Shown here: in pieces, positions 56,091 to 64,000 of the stretch
Layout: the number at the start of each line of letters is the position of its first letter
How positions within the stretch are numbered: position 1 is the first letter of the stretch
Assembly (NCBI GenBank): GCA_050700055.1
Contig: JBOHGE010000028.1
Coordinates: 11,767-75,766 of the forward strand
DNA: 64,000 bases
Direction of reading: 5' to 3'
Origin: GCA-003244245 sp050700055
GTDB taxonomy: Bacteria > Actinomycetota > Actinomycetes > Mycobacteriales > Pseudonocardiaceae
Notes under the pieces: generated by a model
The model's input: only the letters and a program-made list of their open reading frames with translations
Databases searched by the model: none
Told to the model about the DNA's origin: nothing
Made by a program: the position numbers and the translations under genes

Positions 56091-56792
56091 TCAGGGGAGG
56101 TCGATTGAGTTCAGGATGTCGAGGTCCAGGAAGTCGTTGTCGGAGTTGAACGAGTCCTCGATCTCCGTGATAGTGACGTCGTCGTCGGAGTTATCGAAGT
56201 TGACCACGCTGTTGTCCTCGTTGAACGACTCGTTGATGAAGGTGTCGTCATCGGAGTTGAGCGAGTTGTTGATGTCGCGGCCGGCGACCACGCTGTTGGA
56301 GATCGTGCCACCGCTGTTGTCGATGCCGTCGTCGTCGGAATTGAACGAGTCCTCGATCACGGTCACATCATCGTCGGAGTTGAACGAGTCCGTGATGGCG
56401 GTGTCGTTGTCGTTGAAGGAGTCCTCGAAGTCATAGTCCTGGACCAAGACGTTGTCCTGATCAGCTGACACGTCACCACCACTGCCGCCGGCGCCACCGT
56501 TGGCTGCGGCGCTGCCACCGTTGGCACTGCCACCGTTACCCCCGGCGCCCAGGCCCACGCCATCCCCGCCGTCGCCACCTTCGACGTCGCTGAGCAGGTT
56601 CAGGTTGAGCAGGCCGGTCTGGCTGGCGTCGCCGCCGTTGCCGCCGACGCCGACACCGGTACCGGCACCGCCGCTGGCGTTGCCACCGTTGCCACCCAGG
56701 GCGATGCCGCCGTTGCCACCGTCGCCGCCCGAGGTGTCAGCGTCGATGTCCTGGAAGGGCACGAAGTTCGTGGTGTTGTTGAAGTCCGGCAT
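56091..56792 (-). CDS. IniB-related glycine-rich/acidic repeat protein 2
   Basis: The ATG at 56792 follows aaggagag. The 233-residue protein lacks the IniB N-terminal domain. It has a short start (MPDFNNTTNFVPFQDIDADT), about 85 residues of PGRS-like Gly-Gly-x repeats (GGNGGNASGGAG and similar) and then about 110 residues with the same Asp-Ser-Phe-Asn-Ser-Asp-Asp-Asp unit as its neighbour. It is the first gene of the probable ini-type operon, 126 bases before protein 1. Confidence 0.82.
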   Translation of the reverse strand: MPDFNNTTNFVPFQDIDADTSGGDGGNGGIALGGNGGNASGGAGTGVGVGGNGGDASQTGLLNLNLLSDVEGGDGGDGVGLGAGGNGGSANGGSAAANGGAGGSGGDVSADQDNVLVQDYDFEDSFNDNDTAITDSFNSDDDVTVIEDSFNSDDDGIDNSGGTISNSVVAGRDINNSLNSDDDTFINESFNEDNSVVNFDNSDDDVTITEIEDSFNSDNDFLDLDILNSIDLP

Positions 56793-57014
56793 GTTATCTC
56801 TCCTTGATCGTGATTGGGCTTTGCGTCCGGTGCTGCTCACCGGGCGTGTTGTCCGGCTGATGACAAAGTTAGAGCCGCCACGGTCGTCCGCCATCGGGGC
56901 TGCGGCCGGGTTGTCCGCAGCGGGGATACCGGGGCTGGTGGGGGCACCGAAGGGTCGATTAGGGGATTGCCCCCGCCCGTGGGCCCGCGCGCCATCACGG
57001 TAGGTTGCTGCTCG

Positions 57015-57584
57015 ATGCAGCTAGACCATGGCGAACAGCGCCCGTCGGAACCGCCGGCCCGGCCGAGCCTCACCACTCGAGCGTTGCCCTCGGAGGTCGG
57101 CGCGCACCCCCGGCCGCGCGCAGTCGACGTCTCCTACTGGTTGTGGCTCGCCGCGTGCCTGGTTGGTGTGATCACTGCGGCCGTCACCCTGCCGTACTTC
57201 GGTCAGTTCCAGGACGCGGTGTTGTCGATCGTCGAGCAGCGGTTTCCCGGCGAGACACCGGCGACCCGCGAGAACACGGCCGTTGCCACCGTGGCGACGT
57301 TGATCGGGGCCGGCGTTGCGCTCATCCTCGCCCAGATGGCCTTGGCGATGGCGATGCACTCCGGCCGTGGCTGGGCCCGCTTCGCACTCGTTCTGCCCGC
57401 TGCGCTGAGTACGCTCTACAGCGCCGCCGTCTTCGTCAACGCGCCGACGATGACCCGGGCCGGGCTGCTGGCCACCATCGTGCTGATGATCGTCGCGACG
57501 GTGCCGATGTTCCTGCCGGGCTCCCGAGCCTGGTTCGCCCAGCAACGCATGGCCCGATCAGGCGGTTACGGCTACCGCGAGTGA
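57015..57584 (+). CDS. Membrane protein with four predicted spans
   Basis: The start at the ATG at 57015 (MQLDHGEQRPSEPPARPS) gives a 189-residue protein: a 45-residue hydrophilic N-terminus, then membrane helices at YWLWLAACLVGVITAAVTLP, VATVATLIGAGVALILAQMA, WARFALVLPAALSTLYSAAV and LLATIVLMIVATVPMFLP. No family is recognised. It is divergent from the IniB-like genes and convergent with glnE. Confidence 0.7.
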   Translation: MQLDHGEQRPSEPPARPSLTTRALPSEVGAHPRPRAVDVSYWLWLAACLVGVITAAVTLPYFGQFQDAVLSIVEQRFPGETPATRENTAVATVATLIGAGVALILAQMALAMAMHSGRGWARFALVLPAALSTLYSAAVFVNAPTMTRAGLLATIVLMIVATVPMFLPGSRAWFAQQRMARSGGYGYRE

Positions 57585-57595
57585 GCGGCCTGCCG

Positions 57596-60500
57596 TCAGG
57601 CGCCGAAGGAGCGCTCCACGACGGCTCGGGCCCGGCGGGTGGTGCGGCGGTAGTCGTCGACGACCTTGCCGGGGTCGGCTCCGGAGGAGCGGCCCAGCGC
57701 TCGGGCCACCGCCAGCAGCTCACGCCCGGAACTGGGTAGCTGGTCGCTCTGCTTGCCCCGCACCAGGGTGAGCGCGTTACGGGTGCGCGTGGCGAGCTGC
57801 CACGCCTGCAGTAGCGCGTCCGCATCGGCGGTCGTGAGCAGACCCGCATCGGCGGCGGCGCGCAGTGCCACACTGGTCGACTGGGTGCGCAGCGCCACCA
57901 CCTCATGGGCGTGCTGCAACTGCAGCAGCTGGATGGTCCACTCCACGTCGGCCAACCCGCCGCGACCGAGCTTGGTGTGGAGGGTCGGGTCGGCGCCGCG
58001 GGGCAGCCGTTCGGAATCGACCCTGGCCTTCATCCGACGGATCTCGGTGGCCTGCCGCGCGGTCAGCCCGCCCGCGGGGTAACGCAGCGGGTCGATCTCC
58101 GCGACGAACCGTTTCCCCAGGTCCGCATCGCCGGCCACCGGGGTGGCCCGCAGCAGCGCCTGTGCCTCCCAGGTCTGTGCCCACTGTGCGTAGTAGGACC
58201 GGTAGGAGGTCAGGGTGCGCACCAGCGGGCCCGAGCGCCCCTCTGGACGCAGCCCGGCGTCGACCACCAGGGCTGGGTCCTGGCTGGGCGTGCCGAGCAG
58301 CTTGCGCACCGACTCGGCGACCGAGGAAGCGAAACGCACCGCATCGGTCTCGTTGCCGCCCTGCGCCGGCAGCGGCTCGCAGACGAACAGCACGTCGGCG
58401 TCGGAGCTGTAGCCCAGCTCCGCACCACCGAGCCGGCCCATCCCGATCACCGCGATCCGGGCCGGCTGCTCCTGCCTGCGCTCGATCTCGGCGCGCAGCG
58501 CGACATCCAGCGCCGCAGCCAACACCGCGGTCCAGATCGAGGACAGTGCTGCGCACACCGCGTCGACGTGCAGCAGCCCGAGCAGATCGGCGCAGGCGAT
58601 GCGGAGCAGCTCGTGGCGGCGCAGCGCCCGAGCGGCCGCCACCGCGGCACCGGGGTCACGGTGGCGGCATGCGGTGGAACGCAGCGACATCGCCACCTCT
58701 GCCGGGTCGCGGCCGGCCAGCTCCACCGGATCAGCCAGCAGCTGCAACGTCTCCGGCGCGTGCACCAGCATGTCCGCCACCAGTCGCGAGGTGCCGAGCA
58801 GGGTCATCAGCCGCTGCGCTACGGCACCCTCGTCGCGCAGCAACCGCAGATACCACGGGGTGTCGTCGAGCGCCTCGGACACCCGGCGGTAGGCAGCCAG
58901 CCCACCGTCCGGGTCCGGGGTGTCGGCGAGGAACTCCAGCAGCACCGGCAGCAGCGCGGACTGGATCGCCGCGCGCCGGGACACCCCGCCGGTGAGCGCC
59001 CGCAGGTGCCCTAGTGCTCCCTGCGGTGAGGCGTAACCCAATGCGGCCAGCCGTGCCTTCGCCGAGGACTCCGACAGCCGGTAGACCTCGGTAGGCACTT
59101 TGGCCACGGCCTCCAGCAGTGGCCGGTAGAACAGCTTCTGATGCAGCCGGCGGGCCCGATGTGCCTGACGGGTGTGCTCGGCCCGCAACACTCCCAGAGC
59201 GTCGTGTCGCCCGTCGGGTCGCATTCCCGCGGCGCGGGCCAGCCAGCGCCACGCCGCGGTGTCGCCGTCGGCTGGCAGCAGGTGCGTGCGGCGCAGCTTC
59301 TGCAGCTGTAACCGGTGCTCGAGCAGGCGCAGGAATCGGTAGGAGGCCGCCAGGTTCGCGGCGTCGTCGCGGCCGACATACCCTCCCGCGCCCAGCGCCG
59401 CCAATGCCTGCATCGTCGACGCCACCCGCAGCGACTCGTCGGCACGCCCGTGCACCAACTGCAGCAGTTGCACCGCGAACTCCACATCCCGCAGGCCGCC
59501 GTGACCCAGCTTGAGCTCCCGATCCGCCAGGGTTGCGGGGACATGCGCGGCAACCCGGCGGCGCATCGCCTGCACCTCGGGCACGAAGTTCTCCCGGTCT
59601 GCGGCAGCCCAGACCAACGGCGCGACGGCCGCCACGTAGCGGTCACCGAGCTCGGTGTCACCGGCTACCGCTCGGGCCTTGAGCAGCGCTTGGAACTCCC
59701 AGGTCTTGGCCCACCGCCGGTAGTAGGACAGGTGACCTTCCAGGGTCCGTACCAGAGCGCCGGCCTTGCCCTCCGGGCGCAGTGCCGCGTCCACCTCGAA
59801 ACACCTCGACGCCAACCGCATCGTGGCGAACGCCAGCTTGGTGGCCGCACCCAGATCGTCCTCGGTATCCGCCACGAAGATCACATCGACGTCGGATACG
59901 TAGTTGAGCTCGGCACCACCGCACTTGCCCATTCCGATCACAGCGAGCCGGGGTGGCGGCCGGTCCGGTCCCGTGACCTCGGTCATCGCGACGGCCAACG
60001 CAGCGCGTAGCACGCCGGCGGCGAGCTCGGCGAGCGCCGCACCGACCTGCTCGAATGCCACCACCGGCAAGTCGGGCTCCACCACGGGAGCCAGGTCCGC
60101 AGCGGCCAGCTCGGCAACCAGATCCCGGTAGGTGGCACACAACGCCCGCTGGGCGTTGACACCGGTCAGCGACGCGCGAGTCACCCCCGCGGTGGCAGCT
60201 GAAGTGCGCACGCCGACCGCGGCGAGCAGCTGCTCGACCGCCCGGCCCGCCCAGCCCGGCGAGACCGCGTCCGAGGCGGCCAGCCGGTGCCAACGTGCCG
60301 GTTTGGCGACCAGATGGTCCCCGAGCGCGGTCGAGGATCCGAGCACGGCCAGCAGCCGTGCGCGCACCCCGGCGTCTCGGCACAGCGCAGCGTCCAGCTC
60401 GGCCCATCCGTCGCCGATCGCATTGGCCAGCCGCAGCAGGGTACGCAGTGCCAGGTCCGGGTCAGGGGCGCGGGACAGGGCCAGCAGCGCGTCCTCGGCG

Positions 60501-60619
60501 TCGTCCCGGGGCTGCCCGGCACGCCACCAGCCCAGCGTGGTCAGGGTGCCCGCGGCACCGCGGTCGGTGAAACCCAGCCGCGCCAGGGCCAGTGCGCTGC
60601 GCCTGCCGTCAGCTGCCAT
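57596..60619 (-). CDS. glnE: GlnE, glutamine synthetase adenylyltransferase
   Basis: The 1007-residue bifunctional enzyme adds AMP to, and removes it from, glutamine synthetase in response to PII and glutamine. It has two nucleotidyltransferase domains, each with a GxGxxGGxEx(n)SDxD site: GMGKCGGAELNYVSDVDVIF in the N-terminal deadenylylase half and GMGRLGGAELGYSSDADVLF in the C-terminal adenylylase half. Length and order are normal. The amidotransferase gene lies 12 bases upstream. Confidence 0.96.
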   Translation of the reverse strand: MAADGRRSALALARLGFTDRGAAGTLTTLGWWRAGQPRDDAEDALLALSRAPDPDLALRTLLRLANAIGDGWAELDAALCRDAGVRARLLAVLGSSTALGDHLVAKPARWHRLAASDAVSPGWAGRAVEQLLAAVGVRTSAATAGVTRASLTGVNAQRALCATYRDLVAELAAADLAPVVEPDLPVVAFEQVGAALAELAAGVLRAALAVAMTEVTGPDRPPPRLAVIGMGKCGGAELNYVSDVDVIFVADTEDDLGAATKLAFATMRLASRCFEVDAALRPEGKAGALVRTLEGHLSYYRRWAKTWEFQALLKARAVAGDTELGDRYVAAVAPLVWAAADRENFVPEVQAMRRRVAAHVPATLADRELKLGHGGLRDVEFAVQLLQLVHGRADESLRVASTMQALAALGAGGYVGRDDAANLAASYRFLRLLEHRLQLQKLRRTHLLPADGDTAAWRWLARAAGMRPDGRHDALGVLRAEHTRQAHRARRLHQKLFYRPLLEAVAKVPTEVYRLSESSAKARLAALGYASPQGALGHLRALTGGVSRRAAIQSALLPVLLEFLADTPDPDGGLAAYRRVSEALDDTPWYLRLLRDEGAVAQRLMTLLGTSRLVADMLVHAPETLQLLADPVELAGRDPAEVAMSLRSTACRHRDPGAAVAAARALRRHELLRIACADLLGLLHVDAVCAALSSIWTAVLAAALDVALRAEIERRQEQPARIAVIGMGRLGGAELGYSSDADVLFVCEPLPAQGGNETDAVRFASSVAESVRKLLGTPSQDPALVVDAGLRPEGRSGPLVRTLTSYRSYYAQWAQTWEAQALLRATPVAGDADLGKRFVAEIDPLRYPAGGLTARQATEIRRMKARVDSERLPRGADPTLHTKLGRGGLADVEWTIQLLQLQHAHEVVALRTQSTSVALRAAADAGLLTTADADALLQAWQLATRTRNALTLVRGKQSDQLPSSGRELLAVARALGRSSGADPGKVVDDYRRTTRRARAVVERSFGA

Positions 60620-60631
60620 CAGACGTCGACG

Positions 60632-61387
60632 CTAGTAGCCCAGCAGCGGCAGAACCGGGCGGTCTCCCGACCCGGTCAGCTGGCCGGCAGCCAGCGCCAC
60701 GAACCGGACCGCCAGGGGTGCCCAGACCTCCGCCATGTCGGCGTGCACCTGCTCCAGGTGGTCGTGATCGAGTTGCCAGGGTGGCACCGCGGCGGCCCCC
60801 ACCACGTCCCGGCGGACCCAGGACAGCACCGTGGTGGGCGAGGTCTCGATGTGAAACTGCAGGCCATAACCGGCAGCGCCGACCCGGAATGCCTGGTTGG
60901 GGTGCCGTGGGGAGGAGGCGAGCAGGGTCGCTCCGGGCGGCAGCCGGTGGATCTCGTCGTGGTGGAACTGGATGACGTCAGGAGTCAGCGGCAGCGGTGC
61001 GAACAGCGGGTCGTGCCCGGCCGCGTCGCGCTTGGCGACGAGCGCAGTGCCGGCCTCGGGGCCCTCGGCAGCTTGCCGGACTATGCCGCCGGTGGCCACC
61101 GCCAGCAACTGGGCACCGAGGCAGACCCCGAGGACGGGCAGCCGGCGGGCCACCGCGTCGGCGAGCAGCCACCGCAGCGGGGCCAGCCACGGGTGGTCGG
61201 CATCGTCGTGCGCCCCCATCGCACCACCCATACAGACCACCCCGTCGACGCCGACCAGGCTGTCCGGGACCCCGTCGGTCGCCGGACGGCACAGCACGAG
61301 CTCTGCCCCAGCGCCGGCCAGCCACTCCCCCAGCCGCTCCGGCGGATCGCCGTCAGAAGGCTGGACCACCAGCAGCCGAGCACCCAC
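60632..61387 (-). CDS. Class I glutamine amidotransferase-like protein
   Basis: The 251-residue protein has the nucleophile elbow LGVCLGAQLLAVATGG with the catalytic Cys, the IQFHHDEIHRLP segment and GLQFHIETSP with the His, as in the GMP-synthase-like family of stand-alone GATase1 proteins. The ammonia acceptor is unknown. It lies 12 bases before glnE, so the two are likely cotranscribed; glutamine use may be the common theme. Confidence 0.87.
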   Translation of the reverse strand: MGARLLVVQPSDGDPPERLGEWLAGAGAELVLCRPATDGVPDSLVGVDGVVCMGGAMGAHDDADHPWLAPLRWLLADAVARRLPVLGVCLGAQLLAVATGGIVRQAAEGPEAGTALVAKRDAAGHDPLFAPLPLTPDVIQFHHDEIHRLPPGATLLASSPRHPNQAFRVGAAGYGLQFHIETSPTTVLSWVRRDVVGAAAVPPWQLDHDHLEQVHADMAEVWAPLAVRFVALAAGQLTGSGDRPVLPLLGY

Positions 61388-61399
61388 CCCACGAGCCTA

Positions 61400-61625
61400 A
61401 CCGCTCTGCCCTCACCGCCAGGTCGGTGAACAACACCACCTGCGCGGCACCGGCCTGCTGAGCCCAGCCGGCGGCAGCTGCGGTCACCGCGCTGCCGTAC
61501 CCGCGCCCGCGATGCTGCGGCAGCGTGTACACCGGTGCGATCCGCGACATTTCAGCCACCGGGGCGCTCACCGACGTCCAAGCCGGGGTGTCGTTGTCGT
61601 GAAGGTTGCTGTCACCAGCCGCAAA
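61400..61625 (-). pseudogene. GNAT acetyltransferase remnant
   Basis: The frame shows only the acetyl-CoA-binding core: MSRIAPVYTLPQHRGRGYGS and AVTAAAAGWAQQAGAAQVVL, then FTDLA. The expected end (N-P-T-S-N-x-IY...) is replaced by unrelated residues, and the N-terminal half is missing; DNDTPAWTSVSAP can be read before it. It is therefore truncated on both sides and lies against the amidotransferase gene. Confidence 0.7.
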
Positions 61626-61693
61626 CGAGCACGTTACCGCTGGTAGAGAGTTTCTGTCCGGTCGAGGGGATCAGGGATTTGGTGGGCGTGGTT

Positions 61694-62032
61694 TTATCCG
61701 AGGAAGGGTGGCCGGCCCGGGTCGTCGATGACCTCCAGCAGCGGTGCGACGTTCGTCGCGGTGGGCACGCCGTGGGTCAGGTGCCAGCGGCTGTTGCTGT
61801 CGGTCCAGTACAGCCGCCATCCGTGGGTGCTGTGGCGCAGTTGCGCGACGGGCCGTGAGGTCCACTCCGGACCGTGATCCGGGTCCCAGGGTGCCCGGCG
61901 TTCCATGATGGTCACGGTGCGGCCGTGGGTCTGGTGTTCCAGGCGGACCTGATGCCGGGCGTGAGCGGGGATTCGTTGCCGGCACCAGCGCTCGACGCGG
62001 GCGAGGTCGGTGTCCGGGAGATCCGCGGCCAT
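61694..62032 (-). CDS. DUF3024 protein
   Basis: The 112-residue protein has the full DUF3024 pattern: LPDTDLARVERWCRQRIPAH near the start, VRLEHQTHGRTVTIMERRAP, WTSRPVAQLRHSTHGWRLYW, and an end PLLEVIDDPGRPPFLG. The function is unknown; the family is common in actinobacteria on accessory DNA. It starts at the ATG at 62032 and stands alone. Confidence 0.82.
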   Translation of the reverse strand: MAADLPDTDLARVERWCRQRIPAHARHQVRLEHQTHGRTVTIMERRAPWDPDHGPEWTSRPVAQLRHSTHGWRLYWTDSNSRWHLTHGVPTATNVAPLLEVIDDPGRPPFLG

Positions 62033-62307
62033 GGCGAGCAGGTTATCTCGCCGGCCACGCCCCCGCGGAACCCGCGAGATCGCCCGGGGCGTGGCCGGGT
62101 CACCGGTCGCCGGCTCGCGGCATGAAGCTCCGTTTACGTGGTGGGCGTCGGCAATCTTTGGGTTCTTCCGCTGGTGGGCGTGTCCGGTGGAGGTTCGTCC
62201 GCGTGCTGAGAGATGGAAGTGCCACCTCTGGTCGAACTCAGCACTTTCCTAAGAACTCCTCTCGATGCCTCACACAGAGTGCTTCCCCCAGCGAAGGAGA
62301 GCCCCTG

Positions 62308-62544
62308 ATGAGACGTCGACTTGACGATGACGAGCTGATCGAACACTGGACCCTGGTCGGGCAGGAACTCGATCAGGTGGCGGAAAAACGGGGGCCGACG
62401 CGGTTGACCTTCGCGCTGTTGCCGAGGTTTCATACTCTGCACGGCCGGTTCCCGCGCCCCTTCGAACACCGCCGCATCCCCGCTCTCGTTGAGATCACTT
62501 CAGCGGCGAGAATTACGGCCGCCTATCTAAAAAGCAACCGTTAA
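62308..62544 (+). pseudogene. Tn3-type transposase N-terminal fragment (DUF4158)
   Basis: The 78 codons read MRRRLDDDELIEHWTLVGQE and RLTFALLPRFHTLHGRFPRP. This resembles the DUF4158 opening of Tn3-family transposases (DEELIrHyTL...D...i..rrg...rLgfAlqL). A ribosome binding site (gaaggaga) is still present. The rest of a roughly 1000-residue transposase is missing, so only a relic of a mobile element remains. The AT-rich orphan gene follows directly. Confidence 0.62.
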
Positions 62545-62561
62545 TTGAAACCTGTCCATCG

Positions 62562-63179
62562 TCAGGACATTCCAGTAAGATGATATATTTGATAATATCC
62601 GCCAGCTGTCCATTGCATCGTTAGATTTGCCTTTCCGTTCTCGAGCTGCCGGCTTCGAGGATTGCCACCATTCCATTCCGTTGTGACGAAAAGGTATTCG
62701 CCACGAGTTGTAAAATCAATACGTCCCCGAGTTTCCAGATTTCCACTGGCGGTATCGTCCAGGTCGTGCAGATAAAATTCAATTTCCCTTTGCGCGAAAG
62801 AATTATTCATATCAAGGGTGGTGTTTAATCCTGGCGTTGCACGGCCAGTGTGATTAGCAATTGCAATCGCTTCGCATGTATTTCTATCGAATAGCCTCCC
62901 ATTTGGGGTGTGATGGAGTCGAAAGTCTCTTATCATTGAGTCTCCACGATTTTGGGGAGTGTAGCTTTGCGCCGCGCCACGATTGCACTGCACGGAAAGA
63001 TCTGAAATCATCCTGACGACGGCCGCGTTTCCCGCGGATCGCTGCAGTTTGACCAGAGAATCTACGTTGAGACGCCTGCCCGGTGCCGGGAGCGAGAAAC
63101 GCTCTTCAAGTGGAGGACGTTCTATGCTTTCCAATTCCGACCTGCCGGTCACGTCCGTACGACGGTCCAGTCGGCGCAT
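62562..63179 (-). CDS. AT-rich orphan with eCIS-type LQR-AGN signature
   Basis: The ATG at 63179 has ggagg at good spacing and gives 205 residues. Near residue 45 is VKLQRSAGNAAVVRM, the LQRxAGNxAV motif often seen in actinobacterial proteins linked to extracellular contractile injection systems (DUF4157 context). The C-terminal 130 residues form a beta-rich domain of unknown family (FRLHHTPNGRLFDRNTCEAI, REIEFYLHDLDDTASGNLET, EWNGGNPRSRQLENGKANLT). No toxin motif is recognisable. Base composition is much richer in A/T than the neighbours, indicating recent transfer. Confidence 0.6.
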   Translation of the reverse strand: MRRLDRRTDVTGRSELESIERPPLEERFSLPAPGRRLNVDSLVKLQRSAGNAAVVRMISDLSVQCNRGAAQSYTPQNRGDSMIRDFRLHHTPNGRLFDRNTCEAIAIANHTGRATPGLNTTLDMNNSFAQREIEFYLHDLDDTASGNLETRGRIDFTTRGEYLFVTTEWNGGNPRSRQLENGKANLTMQWTAGGYYQIYHLTGMS

Positions 63180-63739
63180 AATTGCCTCCAATTTTAATTT
63201 AGACCTTGCGAGATCGACTCGGAAATCCTCAACTTGCAGAATAGCACTTGGTGTCAAGTAATGGGAGAGCGAGGGCAAACCGTAGGAGCTACGGTGCGGC
63301 CACCAGTTGACCATCTAGTGCCCCTAGCGTAACGCCACGACCATCAATCAGCTGAACAGCTACCTTGGGGTGTCCAGCGCATTCGTTGTTTTTTGACCAT
63401 GTGCTTACTGATCACCTGGTTCACCGTGGACTCGACGTTAACGACATCCCGAGACCACTCGATCCTACACCCTGCCCACCGCCGAAGACCGCGAAGCGCC
63501 GTCAACAGCATCCCCAGCGACCGCTGACCAGGCCATCTAAAGATCTACGGCGGGTTTCCGCGCATCCCGCTCATACCCGAACTCGATCACATGGCACCAG
63601 GTCGTAGGAACCTTCACGGCACCCCAGTACGGACTGGTGCGGATGTGGTGGATATCCGCCCAGGTCATTAACGCGTGGCCCGCTCGGTGTAAGCACACGC
63701 CGCCACCAGTTTGGCCGACTTTATCGGTACTCCCGCGTG
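63180..63739. other. Intergenic stretch at the right end
   Basis: These 560 bases contain no convincing gene. The part up to about 63260 is AT-rich and belongs to the promoter of the orphan gene. A short minus-strand frame at about 63540-63670 (MTWADIHHIRTSPYWGAVKV) and the tail of another (SAKLVAACAYTERATR) look like scraps of lost genes but cannot be assigned. Confidence 0.4.
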
Positions 63740-64000
63740 TCAGCGGAGTGCGCCGGTGGGGATAGGTTGCGGGGTCCAGCCGTGGATGCTGAACGGAACA
63801 TCGCCGCGGTAGGCGGCGATGCCGGCAGCCGGATAGTCGATCAGTTCTTCCGGGAGTGCGTCAAGGGGAAACTAGGTGACGGCGGAACACTTGGCCGGTT
63901 CGCGGTTGGTCGGTTCGCCCACCCACCGTCGGGTCTCAAAGAAAACTCCGAGGCGGGGCTCGGGGCCGGAGCCGTTGACGTGCAGGGTGTTTACATGCCG
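63740..64000 (-). pseudogene. Nudix hydrolase fragment with internal stop, cut by window end
   Basis: On the minus strand the frame enters from the window edge and reads HVNGSGPEPRLGVFFETRRW and GEPTNREPAKCSAVT. There is then a TAG at 63872-63874 where family members have Trp, followed by FPLDALPEELIDYPAAGIAA and PFSIHGWTP. The E-P-x-K-C-x-x-x-x-W-F-x-L block is the usual C-terminal part of Nudix hydrolases. The Nudix box itself would be outside the window. Only the single base change spoils the visible part. Confidence 0.68.

Noticed and set aside
1..64000. rRNA, tRNA or riboswitch genes
   Set aside because: Reading both strands showed no cloverleaf-like or rRNA-like conserved sequence and no known riboswitch core; small RNAs cannot be excluded without a covariance-model search.

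Overview
The window is high-GC actinobacterial chromosome, most likely from a member of the Pseudonocardiales. The evidence is the DUF5753/DUF397 regulator pairs, RbpA, MptB, the order ctaA-ABC permease-ABC ATPase-mptB-sufR-suf (the order known from mycobacteria), an iniBAC-type cluster, and GTG starts throughout. No rRNA, tRNA, CRISPR array or intact insertion sequence was seen.

Layout. Positions 1-8285 are an accessory zone. It holds four toxin-antitoxin pairs (Phd/PIN, Phd/PIN, RHH/PIN, MazEF-like), a YoeB scrap, and a 28-bp direct repeat that duplicates the 3' end of a DUF1015 gene around one of the pairs. It also holds a UbiA-type prenyltransferase, a broken DUF5753 regulator beside an intact DUF397 partner, and a ruined zinc-starvation locus (rpmG, rpmE2 and mrf are all mutated). 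Positions 8372-15038 are the SUF iron-sulfur operon sufR-B-D-Rieske-C-S-U-T, ended by a long hairpin. Positions 15121-25947 are mostly core genes: mptB, an ABC exporter, heme A synthase, a glycerophosphodiester phosphodiesterase, rbpA behind a SigR/SigH-type promoter, lnt, a PepSY membrane protein, an XRE/DUF397 pair and fxsA.

Positions 26246-42651 form a complete locus for a group 1h (formerly group 5) high-affinity [NiFe] hydrogenase. Two SIS proteins flank a divergent HypC/HupF-like protein. Next come hhyS and hhyL, a NifU/four-Cys Rieske-like fusion, three conserved proteins of unknown role, a maturation protease, a tiny membrane protein, hypC-D-E, two more unknown genes (one resembling a degenerate RecB/Cas4-type nuclease) and divergent hypF / hypA-B. 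The genes are tightly coupled: hhySL makes the enzyme, Hyp proteins build and insert the Ni-Fe(CN)2CO centre, and the rest are candidate assembly, electron-transfer or membrane-attachment factors. Just beyond hypB, after a PspC protein and a broken membrane gene, lies a protein made of two tandem protoglobin-like domains.

Positions 44637-46748 carry an Xaa-Pro peptidase and a 5'-3' exonuclease. Positions 46872-56792 hold a second striking cluster: a membrane-anchored Hsp70 with a Gly/Thr/Asp repeat tail, a large ATPase-LuxR regulator, two dynamin-like GTPases (IniC- and IniA-like) and two IniB-like acidic repeat proteins. After glnE and a class-I amidotransferase, the right end (61400-64000) is again accessory and decayed: a GNAT remnant, DUF3024, a truncated Tn3-type transposase start, an AT-rich orphan carrying an eCIS-type signature, and a Nudix pseudogene cut by the window edge.
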